From Saprospiraceae bacterium (lineage in GTDB: Bacteria > Bacteroidota > Bacteroidia > Chitinophagales > Saprospiraceae), in contig JABSSL010000001.1 of the NCBI GenBank assembly GCA_013214355.1, positions 210,404 through 274,403 of the forward strand: a DNA stretch of 64,000 nt, read 5' to 3'. The position numbers and the translations under genes were made by a program. Under the pieces are notes generated by a model. It saw only the letters and a program-made list of their open reading frames with translations. It was not told where the DNA came from and ran no database searches. Positions 17,314 through 27,235 of the stretch are shown in pieces; position 1 is the first letter of the stretch; each line of letters begins with the position of its first letter.

Positions 17314-18552
17314 ATGAAACTTAAAGCTAGTATTTGGTGTTCGGCAGGACTGTGGTTTTTACTCTCTGCCTGTGGACCTCGCCAAGCGGAGGAGCTTCGA
17401 GTATCCAGCTGGGTCTCTAGTCCAAGTGAAACGAAACTACTGACTAATACCCTGGCAGACTTTCAGGCTAAGTATCCAGAAGTGGATTTCAAGTTTGAAC
17501 CCATCCCTGGAAACTACAGCGAGAAACTACAGCTTATGCTGGGCACCAATACTGCACCTGACCTCTTCTTTCTAAAGGGGATGACGGCCCCGTCCTACAT
17601 GAGCTTCAAAATTCTCCAGCCACTCAACGAATTCATTGACGCCACTCCGGACTTCGGCGCAGAAGATTTCTACCCTTTTGCCATGGAAGCCTTCCAGAGC
17701 GATGGTGTACAATACGGCCTTCCGAAAGACTTCAACGCTTATGTTTTATTCTATAACAAGCAACTTTTCCGTGAAGCAGGCATAGATAGCTTACCCACCA
17801 ATTGGGAGAATTTCAAAGAGATTGCTGCTCAGCTGACCCGTGATAAAGATGGGGATGGCCGAACAGACCAGTATGGATTTATCGTAGAACCTGTAGTGGA
17901 AATGGTAATGCCCTTTGTCTATCAGAATGGTGGAAATTTCCAAAACCCGGATGGATCTCTGGGTATTGCCGATCCTGCCTTCATTGAAGCAGTAGACTAC
18001 TATTTCAGCTTTTATAAAGAAGGAATCGCCACTATCCCACAAGATCAAGGGGTAGCCTGGAATGGTGATGCCTTTGGCAGAGGGATTGCGGCCATGGCTG
18101 TTTCTGGGGGTTGGCTCCTTCCCTTTCTAGCGGACAATTATCCCGAGATAGAATTTGGAATGATTCCCTTACCTGCTGGCAAGCAGAAGGCTACCGTAGC
18201 CTTTACTACTGCTTATTCTATGCCAAAACGCAGTGCCTTTAGGGACGAAAGCTGGCAACTCATGAATTACCTCGTTGGGGAAGAAGGAATGACTTCCTGG
18301 ACCAAAACAGGCGTAGCGATGCCAAGCCGGAGAAGTGTAGCAAAGGCAAATGGGTTTTATGAACATCCTATCTATAAGGTATTCATGGAAAGTGCAGAAT
18401 TTGCCCGCCCTTTTCAGGTAGAATATAGCGAAAGAGGATTTGAGGAGGTAGTGATTGCCTTCCAGGCCATCTTTTTTACTGGCAAGTCTCCCAAGGACGC
18501 ACTAGAAGAAATAGAGGATCAGATCAAGAAGTACAAACTTGTCGGGCGATAG
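17314..18552 (+). CDS. Sugar ABC transporter substrate-binding lipoprotein
   Basis: 412 aa; lipoprotein signal with lipobox LLSAC (Cys about residue 20). It belongs to the family-1 solute-binding proteins (MalE/UgpB type): NTLADFQAKYPEVDFKFEPIPGNY, then APDLFFLKG, YGLPKDFNAYVLFYNKQLFREAGID, and a C-terminal AFTTAYSMPKRS segment. It captures an oligosaccharide outside the inner membrane and delivers it to the permease pair encoded next. First gene of a five-gene operon; 28 bp separate it from the next ATG. Confidence 0.93.
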   Translation: MKLKASIWCSAGLWFLLSACGPRQAEELRVSSWVSSPSETKLLTNTLADFQAKYPEVDFKFEPIPGNYSEKLQLMLGTNTAPDLFFLKGMTAPSYMSFKILQPLNEFIDATPDFGAEDFYPFAMEAFQSDGVQYGLPKDFNAYVLFYNKQLFREAGIDSLPTNWENFKEIAAQLTRDKDGDGRTDQYGFIVEPVVEMVMPFVYQNGGNFQNPDGSLGIADPAFIEAVDYYFSFYKEGIATIPQDQGVAWNGDAFGRGIAAMAVSGGWLLPFLADNYPEIEFGMIPLPAGKQKATVAFTTAYSMPKRSAFRDESWQLMNYLVGEEGMTSWTKTGVAMPSRRSVAKANGFYEHPIYKVFMESAEFARPFQVEYSERGFEEVVIAFQAIFFTGKSPKDALEEIEDQIKKYKLVGR

Positions 18553-18580
18553 TTTTCAACAATCCTTTAACTCATTAGAT

Positions 18581-19459
18581 ATGAAATTCAGTGCTAAGCG
18601 AAAGGAACAGGCTCGGACTGCCTATCTTTTCATTGGCTTTCCCTTACTACTATTTTCCATTTTCACCTTTTTCCCGATCCTATTTGCTTTCTTCATAAGC
18701 TTCTACGATTGGAATCTATTGATTCCGGATCGGCCTTTTGTAGGGTTAGCCAACTATGTGGAATTATTTCAAGATAAGGTCTTTTTGATTTCGATCAAGA
18801 ACACCATTGTCTACACGATTGGTGTGGTCCCTATCCAGACGTTGCTAGCCTTGGTATTGGCTTTCATCATGAACCAGAAGCTGCGCGGGCGGGCCTTCTT
18901 CCGACTAGCCTTTTACATTCCCGCAATCACTTCATCGGTGGTGACTTCAATCATCTTCGTGTGGATCTACTCCAAGCCTGGTTTGTTGAACTATCTACTA
19001 TCACTTATTGGTGCAGAGGGAACGGATTGGCTTACTAACCCTGGTACTGCTCTCTTCGCCATCATGGCTTTGAACATCTGGACCACGTCGGGTTATTTCA
19101 TGATCTCCTTCTTGGCTGGGCTACAATCCATTCCTCAGTCACTGTATGAAGCAGCGAAGATAGATGGGGCCAACCAGTGGCAGCAGTTCTGGAAGATCAC
19201 CGTGCCCATGGTACGTCCGGTCACTTATTTTGTAGTAGTGCTAGGGTTGATCGGTTGCTTTCAAGTCTTTGACCAGATCTATGTCATGTCAAGTGGTGGG
19301 CCGGTGAATTCTACCACTACGATGTCTTATTTCACCTATAACAACTCCTTTAAGTACTTCAGGCTAGGCTACGGAGCAGCCTCCGCTATTGTCCTTGCTA
19401 TCATCATTTTTGGTGCGACCTGGGTACAGAAAAAATACTTCCCTTCGGAAGCTTATTAA
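18581..19459 (+). CDS. Sugar ABC transporter permease (MalF/UgpA type)
   Basis: 292 aa from the ATG at 18581; an in-frame TTG at 18539 would overlap the preceding gene and adds no conserved sequence. Six predicted membrane helices and the EAA loop (LYEAAKIDGANQWQQFWKIT) that docks with the ATPase identify an inner-membrane permease subunit of a CUT1 importer. It partners the MalG-type subunit starting 18 bp after its stop codon. Confidence 0.93.
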   Translation: MKFSAKRKEQARTAYLFIGFPLLLFSIFTFFPILFAFFISFYDWNLLIPDRPFVGLANYVELFQDKVFLISIKNTIVYTIGVVPIQTLLALVLAFIMNQKLRGRAFFRLAFYIPAITSSVVTSIIFVWIYSKPGLLNYLLSLIGAEGTDWLTNPGTALFAIMALNIWTTSGYFMISFLAGLQSIPQSLYEAAKIDGANQWQQFWKITVPMVRPVTYFVVVLGLIGCFQVFDQIYVMSSGGPVNSTTTMSYFTYNNSFKYFRLGYGAASAIVLAIIIFGATWVQKKYFPSEAY

Positions 19460-19477
19460 TCATCAGCAGACGATACA

Positions 19478-20302
19478 ATGAAACAACTCAAATTGCAAAA
19501 GATTCTGTTCTATGGTCTGCTGTTTTTGATGACAGCAATCTACATCGGGCCATTTCTGTTTTCCCTTTCGATTTCCTTCAATGCGGAGCAAGACGTATTT
19601 GAATGGCCCATCAAGCTGATCCCCGAAAAGTGGACTCTAGGCAACTATCAAGCGGTTTGGCGGGATCTTCCCTTCAGCCAATGGCTATTCAACAGTGTAC
19701 TCATCACGACGATCCAAACCATTGCCAATGTATTTTTTGCTGCCTTGGCAGGCTTTGCCTTTGCTCGACTAGATTTTCCTTTCAAAAACCTACTGTTTTC
19801 TATTTTATTGGGGAGTTTGATGATTCCCGGCATCATCCTACTAGTGCCAAAATTTATCATCTTGAATGAACTGTACCTGATTAATACTTACGCGGGTTTA
19901 ACGCTACCCGGACTCGTGTCCGTGGTAAACATCTTCTTAATGAAGCAGTTCTTCGAGACGATTCCGAAAGATTTAGAAGAGGCAGCTTTGATTGACGGCT
20001 GCTCCTACTTCCGCATATTTTGGCAGATTTTCCTGCCTGTTTCCAAGCCAGCTTTAGCTGCCGTAGCTATTTATACCTTTCAGGGTTCGTGGAACGAATT
20101 CATGTGGCCGGTCATCGTGACCACCACTCGGGATATGTTTACGCTTCCGGTAGGTATGGCATTTTTGAAGAATGAATTTTCAGTGCAATGGCCGCTACTC
20201 ATGGCCGGCACCATTCTGATCTCATTGCCGACACTGGCTATTTTCCTGATTTTCCAAAGGTACTTCGTCCAGGGGGTCGCCTCTGCTGGATTGAAGGAAT
20301 AG
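19478..20302 (+). CDS. Sugar ABC transporter permease (MalG/UgpE type)
   Basis: 274 aa, six predicted membrane helices; EAA loop LEEAALIDGCSYFRIFWQIF about 85 residues from the C-terminus. Second permease of the CUT1 importer. It follows the first permease by 18 bp and precedes the ATPase gene by 32 bp. Confidence 0.93.
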   Translation: MKQLKLQKILFYGLLFLMTAIYIGPFLFSLSISFNAEQDVFEWPIKLIPEKWTLGNYQAVWRDLPFSQWLFNSVLITTIQTIANVFFAALAGFAFARLDFPFKNLLFSILLGSLMIPGIILLVPKFIILNELYLINTYAGLTLPGLVSVVNIFLMKQFFETIPKDLEEAALIDGCSYFRIFWQIFLPVSKPALAAVAIYTFQGSWNEFMWPVIVTTTRDMFTLPVGMAFLKNEFSVQWPLLMAGTILISLPTLAIFLIFQRYFVQGVASAGLKE

Positions 20303-20334
20303 TTTTCATAAACCAACCATAATTTGATTGCATT

Positions 20335-21450
20335 ATGGCAGATGTAATATTGAAAGACATCAAAAAAGTTTACAACAAGGAGGTCCTTGCTATCAAGGGT
20401 GCCAACGTAGAGATTAAGGATAAGGAATTTGTGGTATTGGTTGGCCCCTCTGGTTGTGGGAAATCCACACTACTACGAATGATTGCCGGCCTGGAGGAGA
20501 TTTCCGACGGAGACCTTTGGATAGATGACAACAGGGTAAATGACCTATCCCCAAAAGACCGAGATATTGCCATGGTGTTTCAGAACTATGCGCTCTATCC
20601 ACACATGAGCGTGTATGATAACATGGCCTTCGGCTTAAAGCTGAGGAAATATCCAAAAGCTGAAATCAAAGAGCGTGTGGAAAAGGCGGCCAATATCCTC
20701 GGCCTTACTGAATATTTGGATCGCAAACCCAAAGCCATGTCTGGCGGACAAAGGCAACGGGTAGCCATCGGACGCGCCTTGGTTCGCCAGCCAAAGGTCT
20801 TTCTCTTTGATGAGCCTTTATCCAACCTCGATGCGAAATTGCGTGTGCAGATGCGGATCGAGATCAAGCGATTGCATCAGCAACTGCAGGCCACTATGAT
20901 TTATGTAACCCATGATCAGATTGAAGCGATGACCATGGGGGATAAGATTGTGGTACTTAAGGATGGTTATGTCCAGCAAGTAGATTCGCCTATGAATCTA
21001 TTTAATTCTCCTGCTAATAAGTTTGTGGCGGGTTTCATCGGGAGTCCAGCTATGAATTTCCTAGAAGGAAAAATAGAGCAAGGAGACGAGCTACAATTCA
21101 GGGCGGGAAGTGTACAATTCGGCATTCCAAATGAACTGGGTTTACAGGAAAAACTGAAGCCCTATATCAACAAGTCCATCATCTTTGGTTTTAGACCAGA
21201 GTATCTCTACGACAAGGCCAAGGAACAGCAAAAACAATTAAGTGTCGATTTGCCCGTCATCATAGATGTGACGGAGCCCGTTGGTAGTGAAGCTTATAAC
21301 TACTTCCATTTCCAAGGGGAGGATACCACGACCTTCTGTTTTAGAAGCGATAGTACTCAATTGTATGCACCCAATCAAAATCTAACCTTAGGTATCGATG
21401 TAAGTCGACTACGCTTTTTCGATGCTGAAACAGAAGTTCGGGTGGTATAG
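20335..21450 (+). CDS. Sugar ABC transporter ATPase (MalK/UgpC/MsmX type)
   Basis: 371 aa. Walker [10 protein letters not shown] (37-45), Q-loop [12 protein letters not shown], signature MSGGQRQR, Walker [17 protein letters not shown], and H-loop YVTHDQ. The C-terminal extension (about 240-371) is the TOBE/MalK-type regulatory domain ([10 protein letters not shown]..., [13 protein letters not shown]). Many bacteria keep one shared ATPase for several importers; here a dedicated copy sits inside the operon. Confidence 0.95.
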   Translation: MADVILKDIKKVYNKEVLAIKGANVEIKDKEFVVLVGPSGCGKSTLLRMIAGLEEISDGDLWIDDNRVNDLSPKDRDIAMVFQNYALYPHMSVYDNMAFGLKLRKYPKAEIKERVEKAANILGLTEYLDRKPKAMSGGQRQRVAIGRALVRQPKVFLFDEPLSNLDAKLRVQMRIEIKRLHQQLQATMIYVTHDQIEAMTMGDKIVVLKDGYVQQVDSPMNLFNSPANKFVAGFIGSPAMNFLEGKIEQGDELQFRAGSVQFGIPNELGLQEKLKPYINKSIIFGFRPEYLYDKAKEQQKQLSVDLPVIIDVTEPVGSEAYNYFHFQGEDTTTFCFRSDSTQLYAPNQNLTLGIDVSRLRFFDAETEVRVV

Positions 21451-21483
21451 CCCAGCAAAACAGAGAACAAAAAGAAAAAGAGA

Positions 21484-23448
21484 ATGGTGAAGCAACCTAG
21501 CGCTGGCTGGCAAATCGAGGCAAGCCAGATCGATCCCAAGCATTACTTCGGAGCCATGGTGGCTAATGGGATGATCGGATTAGTAAGTGATGCACATCCC
21601 ATGCATATAAAGGAAGTCATCTTGAATGGGGTGTACGATCGTTACCAAAGAGGTAGAGTTAGTAATATTCTGAAAGGGTTTAATCCATTAGATCTTGATC
21701 TGATCATCGATGATCACTGGATTGGGAGCAATGATGTATCGGATCTTCGGCAGGAACTGGATATGAGGCGAGCCACTTTTTCCAACTACTTTCAAGTTGT
21801 AGGAAAATTGCAAGTGAAGCAAGAAGTAATAGCCCTGCGCTCTCTTCCTTATTGCGCCCTAGTGAATCTACAAGTTGTCGCACACGATGACTTAGAGTTG
21901 ACGGTTTCCAATGCCATTACGGCTCCAGATCACCTGCGGGAGGTACAAAATTTCTATAGTGAAATCGACCGCCCTCACGTCAAGATACCTTTACTCACTT
22001 CCGTCGCCAAAAGCCCATCTGGGCAAATCAAGCTGGCTGCATCCAATAGCTATATCTTCGAAGAACCACACGGTCAGGAGCCCAATATCATCCACGAAGA
22101 CTGGGACTTCAATCGACATCTTGCCAAATTCACCAAATCCCTTAAAAAGGGGCAAGTTTGGCAGTTTAGCCTAGTGAGCTCAATCTGTACTTCAGCCCAC
22201 TTTACTGACCCTCAGAATGAAGCGGAAAGACTTAGTATCTATACGAAACTGGAAGGGAAACAGCGGCTAATGGATAGACATCAGGCCGAGTGGGATGAAC
22301 TGTGGAAAAGTGACATTGAAATTGTAGACGATGAGCCCACCCAAAAGGAAGTTCGCTTAATGCTGTACTACCTCTATGCCTCTGCTCGGGCAGGTACGGC
22401 GCTTAGCCTATCGCCAGTAGGACTGTCTGGACTGGGGTACAATGGGCATGTCTTTTGGGATACAGAACTTTGGATGTACCCAAGCCTGCTCGTGATGCAG
22501 CCCACTATTGCCAAAAGTCTGTTAGACTATCGATTCGAGCGCCTCGAAGCTGCTAAGCAAAATGCTTTTGCACACGGCTTCAAAGGAGCTATGTTTCCTT
22601 GGGAAAGTGCCGATGATGGTAGTGAACAAACGCCTGTCTGGGCCTTGACTGGACCTTTCCAACAGCATATCACAGCTTGCGTTGGCTGGGCCTTCTGGAA
22701 GTATTTTCAACGGACCCAGGATAAAGCCTGGCTAGCAGAAAAAGGCTTCCCCGTACTGAAGGAGGTGGCAGCATTTTGGTGTAGCAGGGTCGAAAGAAAA
22801 GGCCCTGGACGCTACGAAATCAATAATGTAATCGGAGCGAATGAGTTTGAGGAAAATATCGATAATAATGCCTTCACCAATGGTATCGTAAAAACGGTAC
22901 TTCAAAATGCCACTCAGGCAGCAGAGACTTTAGGATTGGCAGCAGATCCAGACTGGATGGAAGTGGCAGAAAACATTCCGATTCTCCAATTTGAGGATGG
23001 TGTGACCCGAGAGAATGCTACCTACAACGGAGCCATTATCAAGCAATCTGATGTCAACCTCCTGGCTCATCCTTTGGAAGTAATCACGGAAGAGGAGCAG
23101 ATTCGCAAAGATCTAGACTTTTATGAACCTCGCATGTCACCTGACGGCCCGGCGATGGGTTTTGCCACCCTAGCCGCCTTGCGCGCCAAAATCGGAGACA
23201 TAGACAAGGCCTATGCCCTATTTATCCATAGCTATCGATCCAATGGTGTACCTCCCTTTGGAGTGCTGGCGGAATGTGCGGGCGGAAGAGGCGTTAGCCC
23301 CTACTTCACTACAGGTGCTGGCGGGGCGCTACAAACTGTCTTGTTCGGGTTTGGTGGCCTAAAACTAGTTGATACCGGCCTGGAAAGAGGACCTCAGCAG
23401 CGTCCCAATTCCTGGCAAAAACTCAATATTAAGCTAGTCGATGAATAG
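21484..23448 (+). CDS. Glycoside hydrolase family 65 enzyme (disaccharide phosphorylase or hydrolase)
   Basis: 654 aa, no signal peptide, hence cytoplasmic. The (alpha/alpha)6 barrel motif GYNGHVFWDTELWMYP (HVFWDTE at 322-328) and the catalytic-acid region NVIGANEFEENIDNNAFTN (E454, equivalent to the DEYHE..DN motif) identify GH65; the usual P-D before the glutamate is A-N here. Family members cleave trehalose, maltose, kojibiose or nigerose by phosphorolysis, or hydrolyse acid trehalose or glucosyl-galactose. No beta-phosphoglucomutase gene, the usual partner of the inverting phosphorylases, is nearby. Length is shorter than typical bacterial phosphorylases (about 750-800 aa). Last gene of the operon, so it should process the imported sugar; exact substrate unknown. 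Confidence 0.87.
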   Translation: MVKQPSAGWQIEASQIDPKHYFGAMVANGMIGLVSDAHPMHIKEVILNGVYDRYQRGRVSNILKGFNPLDLDLIIDDHWIGSNDVSDLRQELDMRRATFSNYFQVVGKLQVKQEVIALRSLPYCALVNLQVVAHDDLELTVSNAITAPDHLREVQNFYSEIDRPHVKIPLLTSVAKSPSGQIKLAASNSYIFEEPHGQEPNIIHEDWDFNRHLAKFTKSLKKGQVWQFSLVSSICTSAHFTDPQNEAERLSIYTKLEGKQRLMDRHQAEWDELWKSDIEIVDDEPTQKEVRLMLYYLYASARAGTALSLSPVGLSGLGYNGHVFWDTELWMYPSLLVMQPTIAKSLLDYRFERLEAAKQNAFAHGFKGAMFPWESADDGSEQTPVWALTGPFQQHITACVGWAFWKYFQRTQDKAWLAEKGFPVLKEVAAFWCSRVERKGPGRYEINNVIGANEFEENIDNNAFTNGIVKTVLQNATQAAETLGLAADPDWMEVAENIPILQFEDGVTRENATYNGAIIKQSDVNLLAHPLEVITEEEQIRKDLDFYEPRMSPDGPAMGFATLAALRAKIGDIDKAYALFIHSYRSNGVPPFGVLAECAGGRGVSPYFTTGAGGALQTVLFGFGGLKLVDTGLERGPQQRPNSWQKLNIKLVDE

Positions 23449-23469
23449 CAATAACTGATTACGCTATTC
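23443..23469. terminator. Stem-loop spanning both stop codons of GH65 and GH20
   Basis: Perfect 7-bp stem GAATAGC/GCTATTC with a 13-nt loop; it contains the GH65 stop and the last codons of the convergent GH20 gene. No U-tract. Confidence 0.4.
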
Positions 23470-25770
23470 CACCACGACCTCATCAATCTTAATTCTGGCT
23501 TTTCTTCCGGCGGTGTGATGCCCTTCTGGGACTGGATTCAGTTCATGTCCAACCAAACGAAGGGCCTTCACTTTTGTCGGAGAAAACGTCAGGGTCGAAC
23601 GGATTTTGTTGCGGCCTTGTATGTGACTGACTTCTGTTTGGTCAAGCTCGGCCAACTTAGCAAATGACTGGCCATCCTCAGAGCCATATACTTCCACAAG
23701 CTCTGGTGGATAAACCGCGGAGATGGTATATCGCAAGGCATTGAAGCTAACTTGGCTTATCTCCTTGGCCTCATCGAATTGAAGTTCCAAGTCCAAGCCG
23801 TCAGAGAATTCAAGCCAATTCTTGTCTGAAATATGAAGCCTAGCGTAACTGAGATCCATCAGCTTCGTAGTCTCGGGTTTTGCGGCTTGCGCACCGGCAG
23901 CCAAATGCACGGGAAACTCCATTTCGGATAGGTAACCGATAGCTTCCGCTCCTTTATAAGCTTGTGCTTTGATGGTACTACTCTCGGTAATCAGGAAAGG
24001 AGCCGTGTATTTTTGAGATTGCAGGTTGGGTTCAGTTCCATCTAATGTGTAGTAAATATCCAGGTTATTAACTTCGGTTTTCATCGATATTTCCACACCC
24101 CCATTCTTTCCTTCATGGTCTATCCAAGGGCTAAAAGCGCTGACGGCGTAGCGCGTCTTCTGGGCATCCAAGCGTTCTAATTGCGGATACAATCTATTGA
24201 TAAACGCATCCCAGTTTTTCTTATCATTAGCCGTCCAGGCCGTTTCAGCAATCGCATAGAGCCGCGGGTAGGTCATGTAAGTCAGCTTCCCCCAATCGGT
24301 GATAGATTCCGTCCACAGGTTGGCTTGAATACCTTTGAACAAGCCCTTTTTTTCTTCCGGTATTTGATCGGGAATGACTTGATAGGAATAGGAGGTAGAC
24401 AACAGTACTTGTGAATAACCCAAATTGGGCTCCAAATCATCGTGTCCTTGCTTTAGATCGATATAGCAATACTTATTAGGCGTCATAATCACCTCATGCC
24501 CCATCTCCACGGATTTCAATCCTCCTTCCTCACCTCGCCAGCTCATCACCGTAGCATTTGGTGCCAAACCGCCTTCCAATATTTCATCCCAACCGATCAT
24601 CACTCGCCCCCTGTCATTGATGATTTTTTCCACCCGCTTGATGAAGTAGCTTTGTAGCTCTTCCTCATTCTTTAGTCCTTCGGCCTTCATCCTCGCCTGT
24701 GCATCCGGATCAATTTTCCACTGTTCCTTATTGCATTCATCTCCTCCGATATGCACATAGTCAAACGGGAATAAATCCATCACTTCGTTGAGCATCTTCT
24801 CAGCAAATTCAAAGGTGGCTTCCTTTCCCGGGTTGTAGGTATTGTTCTTGAATACGCCACCGGTGGCTACATAGGGCGCCTTATTCACACAGCCAATCTC
24901 AGGGTAGGCGGCGATAGTAGCCTGCGCGTGCCCAGGCATATCCACTTCAGGAATCACTTCAATAAATCGTTCTTTGGCATAGGCAATGATCTCTTTGATA
25001 TCCTCCTGGGTATAGAATCCTCCATAGGTAGGCTTCTCCCCCGGCTTCTGCACGGGTCTACCCCACCAGTTCGAAACCGTTTCGTCCGTAACGCGATAAT
25101 CCATTCTCCAAGCACCCACTTGTGTCAACTTGGGATAGCTTTTAATTTCGATTCGCCAACCTTGGTCATCCGTTAGATGCCAATGGAAACGATTCAGCTT
25201 TAACTCAGCCATGAAGTCAAGAACCTCCTTCACTTGTTCCTTATCGAAAAAATGTCGGGATACGTCCAACATATAGCCACGCCATCCAAAGGCAGGCTCA
25301 TCCTTTATGATCACCGCAGGAATGCCCCATCCTACATTTGCTTGTAAGTCCTCGCCATAAAAAACTGGAGGAAGCAGCTGCTTCAAGGTTTGAGTAGCAT
25401 AGAAAAAGCCGGCTCCATTCGACGCCTTAATTAAGATCTTATCTGACGTAACTTCTAGCTCATAAGCTTCTGTTCCTAGACTAGCTTCGGTGACAAAAAG
25501 GATGTCTCCTGTTCCTCCCACAGTTACACTTGGCGTCCAGCCCGCTACGGTCTGAAAGCCCTCCGCAAAAACGGTCGCCATTCGTTTTTGCTCCTCATTC
25601 TCTACTGAGATAAGGGTCTTTTCGTTAATGACAAAATTCCCTTCACCTCGGCTGAGTTCAGCAGGTAGAGGCACTAGATTCGGTTCTTCGACCAGTATCG
25701 TTTTCTCCGTGCAGGCAAATAGTAAAAAGGAAAGGAGGGCAGCAAATAAAGGGTATCTCATAAAGCTCAT
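23464..25770 (-). CDS. Beta-N-acetylhexosaminidase, GH20 lipoprotein
   Basis: 768 aa from the ATG at 25770 (another at 25761); longer readings would run through the promoter. Lipobox SFLLFAC. Then an N-terminal GH20b domain (about 25-150) and the GH20 TIM barrel with FGWRGYMLDVSRHFF, LNRFHWHLTDDQGWRIEIKSYP and the catalytic Asp-Glu pair D344-E345 in HIGGDECNKEQW. The C-terminal region has a chitobiase/Fn3-like part (about 590-650) and an F5/8-type carbohydrate-binding fold (about 660-768). It removes terminal GlcNAc/GalNAc from chitin oligomers or glycoproteins at the cell envelope. Convergent with the GH65 operon and downstream of an astacin-like protease gene. Confidence 0.94.
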   Translation of the reverse strand: MSFMRYPLFAALLSFLLFACTEKTILVEEPNLVPLPAELSRGEGNFVINEKTLISVENEEQKRMATVFAEGFQTVAGWTPSVTVGGTGDILFVTEASLGTEAYELEVTSDKILIKASNGAGFFYATQTLKQLLPPVFYGEDLQANVGWGIPAVIIKDEPAFGWRGYMLDVSRHFFDKEQVKEVLDFMAELKLNRFHWHLTDDQGWRIEIKSYPKLTQVGAWRMDYRVTDETVSNWWGRPVQKPGEKPTYGGFYTQEDIKEIIAYAKERFIEVIPEVDMPGHAQATIAAYPEIGCVNKAPYVATGGVFKNNTYNPGKEATFEFAEKMLNEVMDLFPFDYVHIGGDECNKEQWKIDPDAQARMKAEGLKNEEELQSYFIKRVEKIINDRGRVMIGWDEILEGGLAPNATVMSWRGEEGGLKSVEMGHEVIMTPNKYCYIDLKQGHDDLEPNLGYSQVLLSTSYSYQVIPDQIPEEKKGLFKGIQANLWTESITDWGKLTYMTYPRLYAIAETAWTANDKKNWDAFINRLYPQLERLDAQKTRYAVSAFSPWIDHEGKNGGVEISMKTEVNNLDIYYTLDGTEPNLQSQKYTAPFLITESSTIKAQAYKGAEAIGYLSEMEFPVHLAAGAQAAKPETTKLMDLSYARLHISDKNWLEFSDGLDLELQFDEAKEISQVSFNALRYTISAVYPPELVEVYGSEDGQSFAKLAELDQTEVSHIQGRNKIRSTLTFSPTKVKALRLVGHELNPVPEGHHTAGRKARIKIDEVVVE

Positions 25771-25785
25771 AGATTGTAGTACGGT

Positions 25786-25814
25786 GCAAGATAAGTCTTT
25801 TGTTGAGTTCCCAA
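25786..25814 (-). promoter_or_regulatory. GH20 gene promoter
   Basis: On the minus strand TTG (25814-25812), 18 nt, TATCTTGC (25793-25786): near-consensus -7. The predicted start near 25780 leaves only the ATGs at 25770 and 25761 as usable starts. Confidence 0.55.
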
Positions 25815-25833
25815 TACGGCAAGTTTGAAATAA

Positions 25834-25862
25834 CAAATGAGGAACATAATGCTCCTCATTTG
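25834..25862 (-). terminator. Terminator after the astacin-like gene
   Basis: Perfect 10-bp stem CAAATGAGGA/TCCTCATTTG with a 9-nt loop; on the minus strand TTATTT follows. AAGTTTGAA is repeated on both flanks. Confidence 0.65.
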
Positions 25863-25899
25863 AAGTTTGAATCAATAAGACTTTTCTAGCTCGGAATCC

Positions 25900-26844
25900 C
25901 TACTGAATGGGGCCGCCGCCTGGACGGATCGGACCACCTCCACCTCCACCACTGTAAGAACAGCCAGTATACATAGCGTCTATGGCAGCAAAATCACTAG
26001 CCCGAAAATCATTACGGGCGCCCCAGGTAAAACCATTGAGATCTGTCAGAACCGCATTGGTCGCATCACAATTGCCGGCTAGTGTAGGGCCGGTGTCAGC
26101 ACAAGCGCAGCTGGCGTAAGTCATGATCGAAAAGCGATCATAGGGAACGATGTTATTGGTGGAAGGAATGCGGGCATAGGTAGCATTGAAGCGCCCAGGA
26201 TTCCAGAATGGACTAAAACAAGTAATATTTCCAACATTCACGATGATGTTATTGTCTCGATCTGACCGCTGATGCTCATGAATCAACCCAACTACATGCC
26301 CCAATTCATGCCTTACATCCGCCCTGGAGGCCATTCTATCTCGGGTTACGATGGAATTTGGGACATCTTCTAGTTGTAGGGTTGGAGCCGATGATCCGAA
26401 TCCAATCGTAGCAGCACTTCCATTGGCTGCTTCGATTAAAACATAACTTGATCGAGGAGCCATATGCGCAGCATATCTAAATTCAATGCGCGTATTATCC
26501 TCTAGTTGCTGCATCGTTTCCAGCACGATATCCCGTAGCGGAGTTCTAATCGGATCCTGGGTGTCAAATTTGTAATGAACCACACAATTGGGCCATCTGG
26601 TAAAGGGACCGGGGAAAGCCCCTCGTTGCTCTATGCCACCCTTGTCTAGGAATTCATTGTACTCGGTAATTAGTTGTGATTGCTTCTCGGTGAGGATAAG
26701 ATCATCTGCCACAATCGTCGGATCTCCCCAATTCACGACTTCTTCTGTGGGAAAATTCACCTCCTCAATCGTGGGAGATTCTTCCTTCTGGCAGGAAGCC
26801 AAAATGACTAAAGCCATAAGTACCCAATGGAACTTGTTTTGCAT
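25900..26844 (-). CDS. Astacin-like (M12A) zinc metalloprotease, lipoprotein
   Basis: 314 aa. Lipoprotein signal, lipobox VILASC (Cys 19). The zinc site is HELGHVVGLIHEHQRSDRD: H179, E180, H183, H189, followed by E190 and the R-x-DR of astacins. The downstream Met-turn is SIMTYAS. The catalytic domain occupies about 75-295. The C-terminal 20 residues are a Gly/Pro tail (SGGGGGGPIRPGGGP). It would cleave proteins at the cell surface or in the periplasm. Upstream, an inverted repeat GACTTAG/CTAAGTC (26870-26897) may be a leader hairpin or operator. Confidence 0.92.
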   Translation of the reverse strand: MQNKFHWVLMALVILASCQKEESPTIEEVNFPTEEVVNWGDPTIVADDLILTEKQSQLITEYNEFLDKGGIEQRGAFPGPFTRWPNCVVHYKFDTQDPIRTPLRDIVLETMQQLEDNTRIEFRYAAHMAPRSSYVLIEAANGSAATIGFGSSAPTLQLEDVPNSIVTRDRMASRADVRHELGHVVGLIHEHQRSDRDNNIIVNVGNITCFSPFWNPGRFNATYARIPSTNNIVPYDRFSIMTYASCACADTGPTLAGNCDATNAVLTDLNGFTWGARNDFRASDFAAIDAMYTGCSYSGGGGGGPIRPGGGPIQ

Positions 26845-27235
26845 AATAGAAAGTTTTAAGATCTGCGCAGACTTAGCTTGGAAGAGGATACTAAGTCAAA
26901 GCACAATTGATACGTTGTACCGTTTGGAAAAATGGAAAATGCTGAACTGGCATTTCCCGGATCAATCTTGAGCAGCCGGGTACGTGCTGAGGTAAGTCGG
27001 GAGTAGGCTTCTTTTGATTATAATCCGGGAAGTCCCCGAACGTGACTTACTTGCCTGATCTTTTTGGTATCAAGGACATTCACTGACCAAGGAAGATTAT
27101 TCAGCATCCCAAAGGGGCATTCCTGCTAATGATCATCCATCCATCACCCATTTTTTTAGAAAAAAGTTAGCAAGAGGGCTTGACCCTAACCTTACGTCAT
27201 AGTTTATCTTTGTACAATCATTAAACTTAGTTCTC
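26845..27235. other. Intergenic region between divergent protease and MerR genes
   Basis: 391 bp without a credible gene. It holds the inverted repeat 26870-26876/26891-26897 near the protease start and the MerR-gene promoter at 27180-27212; I see nothing else definite. Confidence 0.6.
27180..27212 (+). promoter_or_regulatory. Promoter of the MerR-TipAS gene
   Basis: TTG (27180-27182, within cTTGACC), 22 nt, TATCTTTG (27205-27212): full Bacteroidota consensus. The predicted start near 27219 leaves a leader of about 17 nt to the GTG start codon at 27236. Unlike classical MerR promoters it shows no long spacer palindrome. Confidence 0.7.

Noticed and set aside
19603-20867. Short frames inside the ABC operon
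   Set aside because: They lie within well-supported permease and ATPase genes.
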